A program made the translations under genes and the position numbers. Under the pieces are notes generated by a model, which was not told the origin of the DNA, made no database searches, and was given only the letters and a program-made list of their open reading frames with translations. Shown piece after piece: positions 61,501 to 64,000 of a stretch of DNA of 64,000 bases; within the stretch, counting starts at the first letter, position 1, and every line of letters starts with the position of its first letter. The DNA is from Hyphomicrobiales bacterium (GTDB taxonomy: Bacteria > Pseudomonadota > Alphaproteobacteria > Rhizobiales > Rhizobiaceae): assembly GCA_900467185.1 (NCBI GenBank), contig UBPA01000002.1, forward strand, positions 1 through 64,000. The letters are read 5' to 3'.

Positions 61501-64000
61501 CGAGCGTCGAGTGCGCGACGTCGATCACCGGCGCGACATTGACGCTGACATCGTCATGGGCGCCGCGAATGGTGACGGAGACGGTTTCCGTCGCCTTGCC
61601 CCCATGGCCGCGTTGACGGTCACCTGATAGGACTGGGTCAGCACTTCGCCGGCTTCGAGCCTGTCGAGCGCGGCATCTCCGACCTGGAATGACCAGCCGA
61701 GCTTGCCGCCGGACACGGTGCCGAGGCTGAAGGTGCCGAGATAGTTCGCGCCGCCGGCGACGTAGCTCGTCGCATGCTTGTCGGCAATATCGGCATCGGC
61801 GATGCTGATTGCGCCGGTTGCCGTATGGGTTGCCTGGTTCTCCTGCGGAGCGCCGTCGGCAAGCTCGGTGACCGTGTCCGACAGCGTGGATGTCGCCGCC
61901 GTGATGACAGGCGCGTCGTTGGCGCCGGTGATCGTGACGGTGATCGTCTCGGTCGTGCTCGCGCCCTTGCTGTCCGTGATCCGGACGTCATAGAGCTGCG
62001 TGCGCACCTGTCCTTCGGCAAGCCAGTCGAGCGCGCCGCTGTTGACGGAATAGACCCAGGGCAGCAGGCCGAACTGTGCGGAGGTCGGCTGCTTGTACTC
62101 CACGGTCCCCAGATAGCCGCCGTCGCGCGGCGTGATCGTCACGCTATGCGTGTCGCCGAGGTTCTTGTCGGTGAACTCGATCGTGCCGTTGGTCTTCAGG
62201 ATGGTGCTGTTCTCGCCGATCTTTCCGTCGGCAAGCTCGCTGACGGCGCCGGTCTTGGTGGTGCCGGAGGCCACCACTTCGGGCGCGTCGTTGCGGCCCG
62301 CGACCTTCAGTTCCGCGCTTTCGAAATTGATAAATGTCATGCCGCGCCAGGTCAGGTTGCCGCGGGGCGTCCAGGCGTCGTTGCCGAGCGCGACCCAGCC
62401 TGCTGCCTTTGCCGCTGCTTCGAAGCTGGCGAGATCGCCCGCGTCGATGCTGAGGGATAGCGCGTCCCTGCCGGCGCCGCCGTCGAACGTGGTCGGCGTC
62501 GTATCGACCGTGGAGAGGCCGAGGCTCAGCCGGTCGTCGCCACCGCCCAGGCTGACGCGGCCATCGATGTTCCAGTTCTTGCCGAGCGTCACCGTATCGA
62601 CGCCGGTCGTGCTGCCGGTCAGCGCGCCGCGAAGAGTAAAGTTGTCGCCGGCCTTGATGGTGTTGACGTTCTGCGCGCCGTTCAGCGTCATCGCGCCGCC
62701 CACGGTCACGCCGGACCCGAAGTCGAAGGTTTTGGTGGAGTAGGCGCCGTCGGCATCGATCCCGCCGCCGATGCTGACGCCGTCGCCGAGCCTGATCTTC
62801 ATCGACGCGAAGTTCGCAGCCGTGCCGGCACCATCCATGTCGATGGCAGCGTCCGACTTCGACCGGTCGCCGATCGTCACCGTGTTGACGGTGCCTGCGC
62901 CCGAGCCATCGGCCCGGATCAGGCTGAAGGTCGTTTCTTCACCAAGGACAACCGTGTTCTTGATGCCGCCCTTGCCCATGAGGATATCGCCGCCATTGAG
63001 GCGGGCACCCAGGCCGGTGGAGAGATTGGCGGAATGCAGGCTGTTGCCGAAGTCCAGATTGCCGGCCTTCAACTCGAAGAAGTTGCCGGCTTCCAGCCGG
63101 TTCGAGCCGCCGCCGAAGTCGCCGCCGGTCATCAGGCGGACATTGTCGCCGAAGACGACGTTGTCGTCGGCCTTCGTGGTTGCAAGGCGGGAGACCACGG
63201 TGACCTGGCTGTCCGTCGGGAAGCCCGGATCGTCCGAGCCGCGTAGCGTGACCGAGATGGTCTGCACGGTGATGCCGCCATGGCCGTCGTCGATGGCGAC
63301 GTCGTAGGTCTGCACGACCTCCTGGCCCTCCGACAGCTTGTCGAGGGCAGCGTCGTTGACCTTGTAGGTCCACGTGATCGAGCCGGTCTTCACGCCGACG
63401 CCGGTCGTCGGGTTGCCGATCGTCAGCTGGCCGAGATAGTCGGCGCCCTTCGGGGTGATGCGTGCGGTGTGGGCTTCCGCGTCCGCATCGGCAAAGGCGA
63501 TAATGCCGCTCGTGCTCAATTCGGTCTTGTTCTCGCCCGGCGTGCCGTTCTTCAGTTCGGTCACATCTCCGGCCAGCGTCGAGTATTTCGTGAACACTTT
63601 CGGCGCGTCGTTGCCGGCCGTATCGTCCACATCCGGCACGAGCAGGCCGCAAAGGCAGACCGCCTCGCCCGTCGTGGCGCAGGGGCTGCTCGGTGCGGAC
63701 GGATCGAGATCGGCGAAATTGCCGTAATTGGCGATTTTCAGGTCGCGGATAAGCCCGACGAAATGCGCGTCGCCGGAGACGCTGGATTCGCCGATGAGGT
63801 AATGCGCGCGATCGACGTCGGCGGGCACGACGCCCTGGCCTTCTTTGAGGACCTCGGAATTCTTGATGATGCGCATCACGCCGTTCGGATCGACGCCGAC
63901 GCGCCATGTCGCGGTCTCGCCTTCCACGATCGCATTGGTCGCGACGATCCGGTAGGTCTCTCCGCCCTGCTTGATCACGAATTCGATGTCATGGGTCTCG
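58586..64000 (-). CDS. Giant VCBS/RTX surface protein, type I secretion substrate; 5' end outside window, frameshift
   Basis: Read leftwards, the protein continues from beyond 64000 (ETHDIEFVIKQGGETYR) and ends at 58586. Order: a LamG/concanavalin-like part (63680-64000: TATWRVGVDPNGVMRIIKN, LIRDLKIANYGNF); five VCBS repeats (63235-63610, 61915-62300, 61540-61915, 61185-61540, 60830-61185; marks DDGHGG and TGTNDAP); three copies of a ~300-residue module (62309-63210, 59903-60806, 58968-59878); and an RTX-like C-terminal end (GTDGDDFILGNGGDNIL, RGGNDTVDGGQGYDVL) that would bear the export signal. At about 61606 one base is missing (GTCAACGCGGCC where GTCAACGACGGCC restores VTVNDGHGGKATETV). 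The adjacent exporter genes support a secreted adhesin. Confidence 0.85.
58968..59878 (-). repeat. Module copy 3 of the RTX protein (putative beta-solenoid)
   Basis: The repeats are LTAGDNFILKAGALNF, LTLGKNANLNGGDILM, VTIGDGSKISYVLM, LTLGEKVTTDYAVV, VTIGSGSSIGGVLYA, VTLGNNVTIDGALSL, VRIGDDLTLKGAFI and VEIGRNWQIDGAV. The cap GGAGTDSLELVLA, AAKAAGWQIVDDGSW and WHGVTYTTFE follows. It is the copy closest to the RTX tail. Confidence 0.88.
59903..60806 (-). repeat. Module copy 2 of the RTX protein (putative beta-solenoid)
   Basis: The eight repeats carry the same length series as copies 1 and 3 (LTAGDNFGLKAGALNF, LTLGKNADLNGGDILM, VTVGDGSKISYVLM, LTLGQKVTTDYAIV, VRIGTGSVVGGALTA, VTLGDAVTIVGALSL, VKIGDDLTLKGAFN, VEIGRNWQIDGQV). 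It shares long stretches with copy 3. Confidence 0.88.
62309..63210 (-). repeat. Module copy 1 of the RTX protein (putative beta-solenoid)
   Basis: It has eight imperfect repeats (LEAGNFFELKAG, LSTGLGARLNGGDILM, VVLGEETTFSL, VTIGDRSKSDA, IRLGDGVSIGG, FDFGSGVTVGGAM, IKAGDNFTLRGA, VTLGKNWNIDG) of 24,24,24,28,23,23,22,20 residues. A cap follows: GGAGRDALSLS, then AAKAAGWVALGNDAW and WRGMTFINFE. This copy is the most divergent of the three. Confidence 0.85.

Noticed and set aside
58928-61627. An ~900-codon open frame on the plus strand opposite the RTX gene
   Set aside because: It is the antisense of a repetitive, high-GC gene whose minus-strand frame has clear VCBS, RTX and repeat structure. 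Its own translation shows no domain, and long shadow frames are expected here.

Overview
The window is a high-GC chromosomal or replicon segment of an alphaproteobacterium, most likely a member of the Rhizobiales. The basis is gene content and codon bias: a Zur-type znuABC cluster, a TRAP-linked quinate/shikimate pathway, glcDEF, DUF808 and DUF3429 proteins, and an ISNCY element. No rRNA or tRNA gene and no CRISPR array was seen. Most of it is ordinary catabolic and transport metabolism, with a decayed left end.

Left end (1-5.5 kb): a broken ISNCY transposase cut by the window edge, a complete but inactivated IS3-family element (1202-2518), a frameshifted LacI-type regulator remnant abutting the IS, an intact TetR/short-chain dehydrogenase divergent pair, and the tail of a ROK-family gene. 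This looks like an old sugar-utilisation locus in decay.

Zinc block (5.5-20.3 kb): znuC-znuB-znuA, a COG0523 GTPase and a small CxxPGCPP protein lie downstream of a 13-bp palindrome, GTAATAACATTAC. The identical 13-mer recurs at 18224-18236, between a second ABC importer (FecCD type, 15319-18154, minus) and a DUF2946-like/PepSY membrane-protein pair (18371-20263, plus). I read both clusters as one predicted Zur regulon. Between them lie gene fragments (purU tail, amino-acid ABC permease piece), a truncated CHASE3 sensor, an MFS carrier and a dimethylglycine/sarcosine dehydrogenase-like flavoprotein.

Aromatic-precursor block (20.3-27.3 kb): a minus-strand operon dctQ-dctM-dctP-shikimate dehydrogenase-quiC, divergent from a TetR regulator with a perfect 14-bp palindrome between them. 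It should import shikimate- or quinate-like compounds and convert them to protocatechuate.

Middle (27.3-53.6 kb): a RecF-like AAA ATPase, a secreted alkaline phosphatase, a three-gene MacB/FtsX-type ABC system with a His/Glu-rich loop, thiolase and thioesterase, a GH3 glycosidase with a good promoter/operator region, an MFS carrier, glycolate oxidase glcDEF, a coniferyl-aldehyde-dehydrogenase-like/GMC oxidoreductase pair with a divergent TetR, a J-domain protein, DUF808, PPK2 and PLD proteins, and a small-protein cluster.

Right end (53.8-64 kb): a complete type I secretion system (ATPase, HlyD adaptor, TolC) convergent with a very large secreted VCBS/RTX protein that runs off the window. That protein carries three copies of a ~300-residue module. 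Each module resolves into eight 20-28-residue repeats with the same spacing in every copy, which suggests a beta-solenoid; I do not recognise this architecture. A single-base frameshift near 61606 splits the reading frame.
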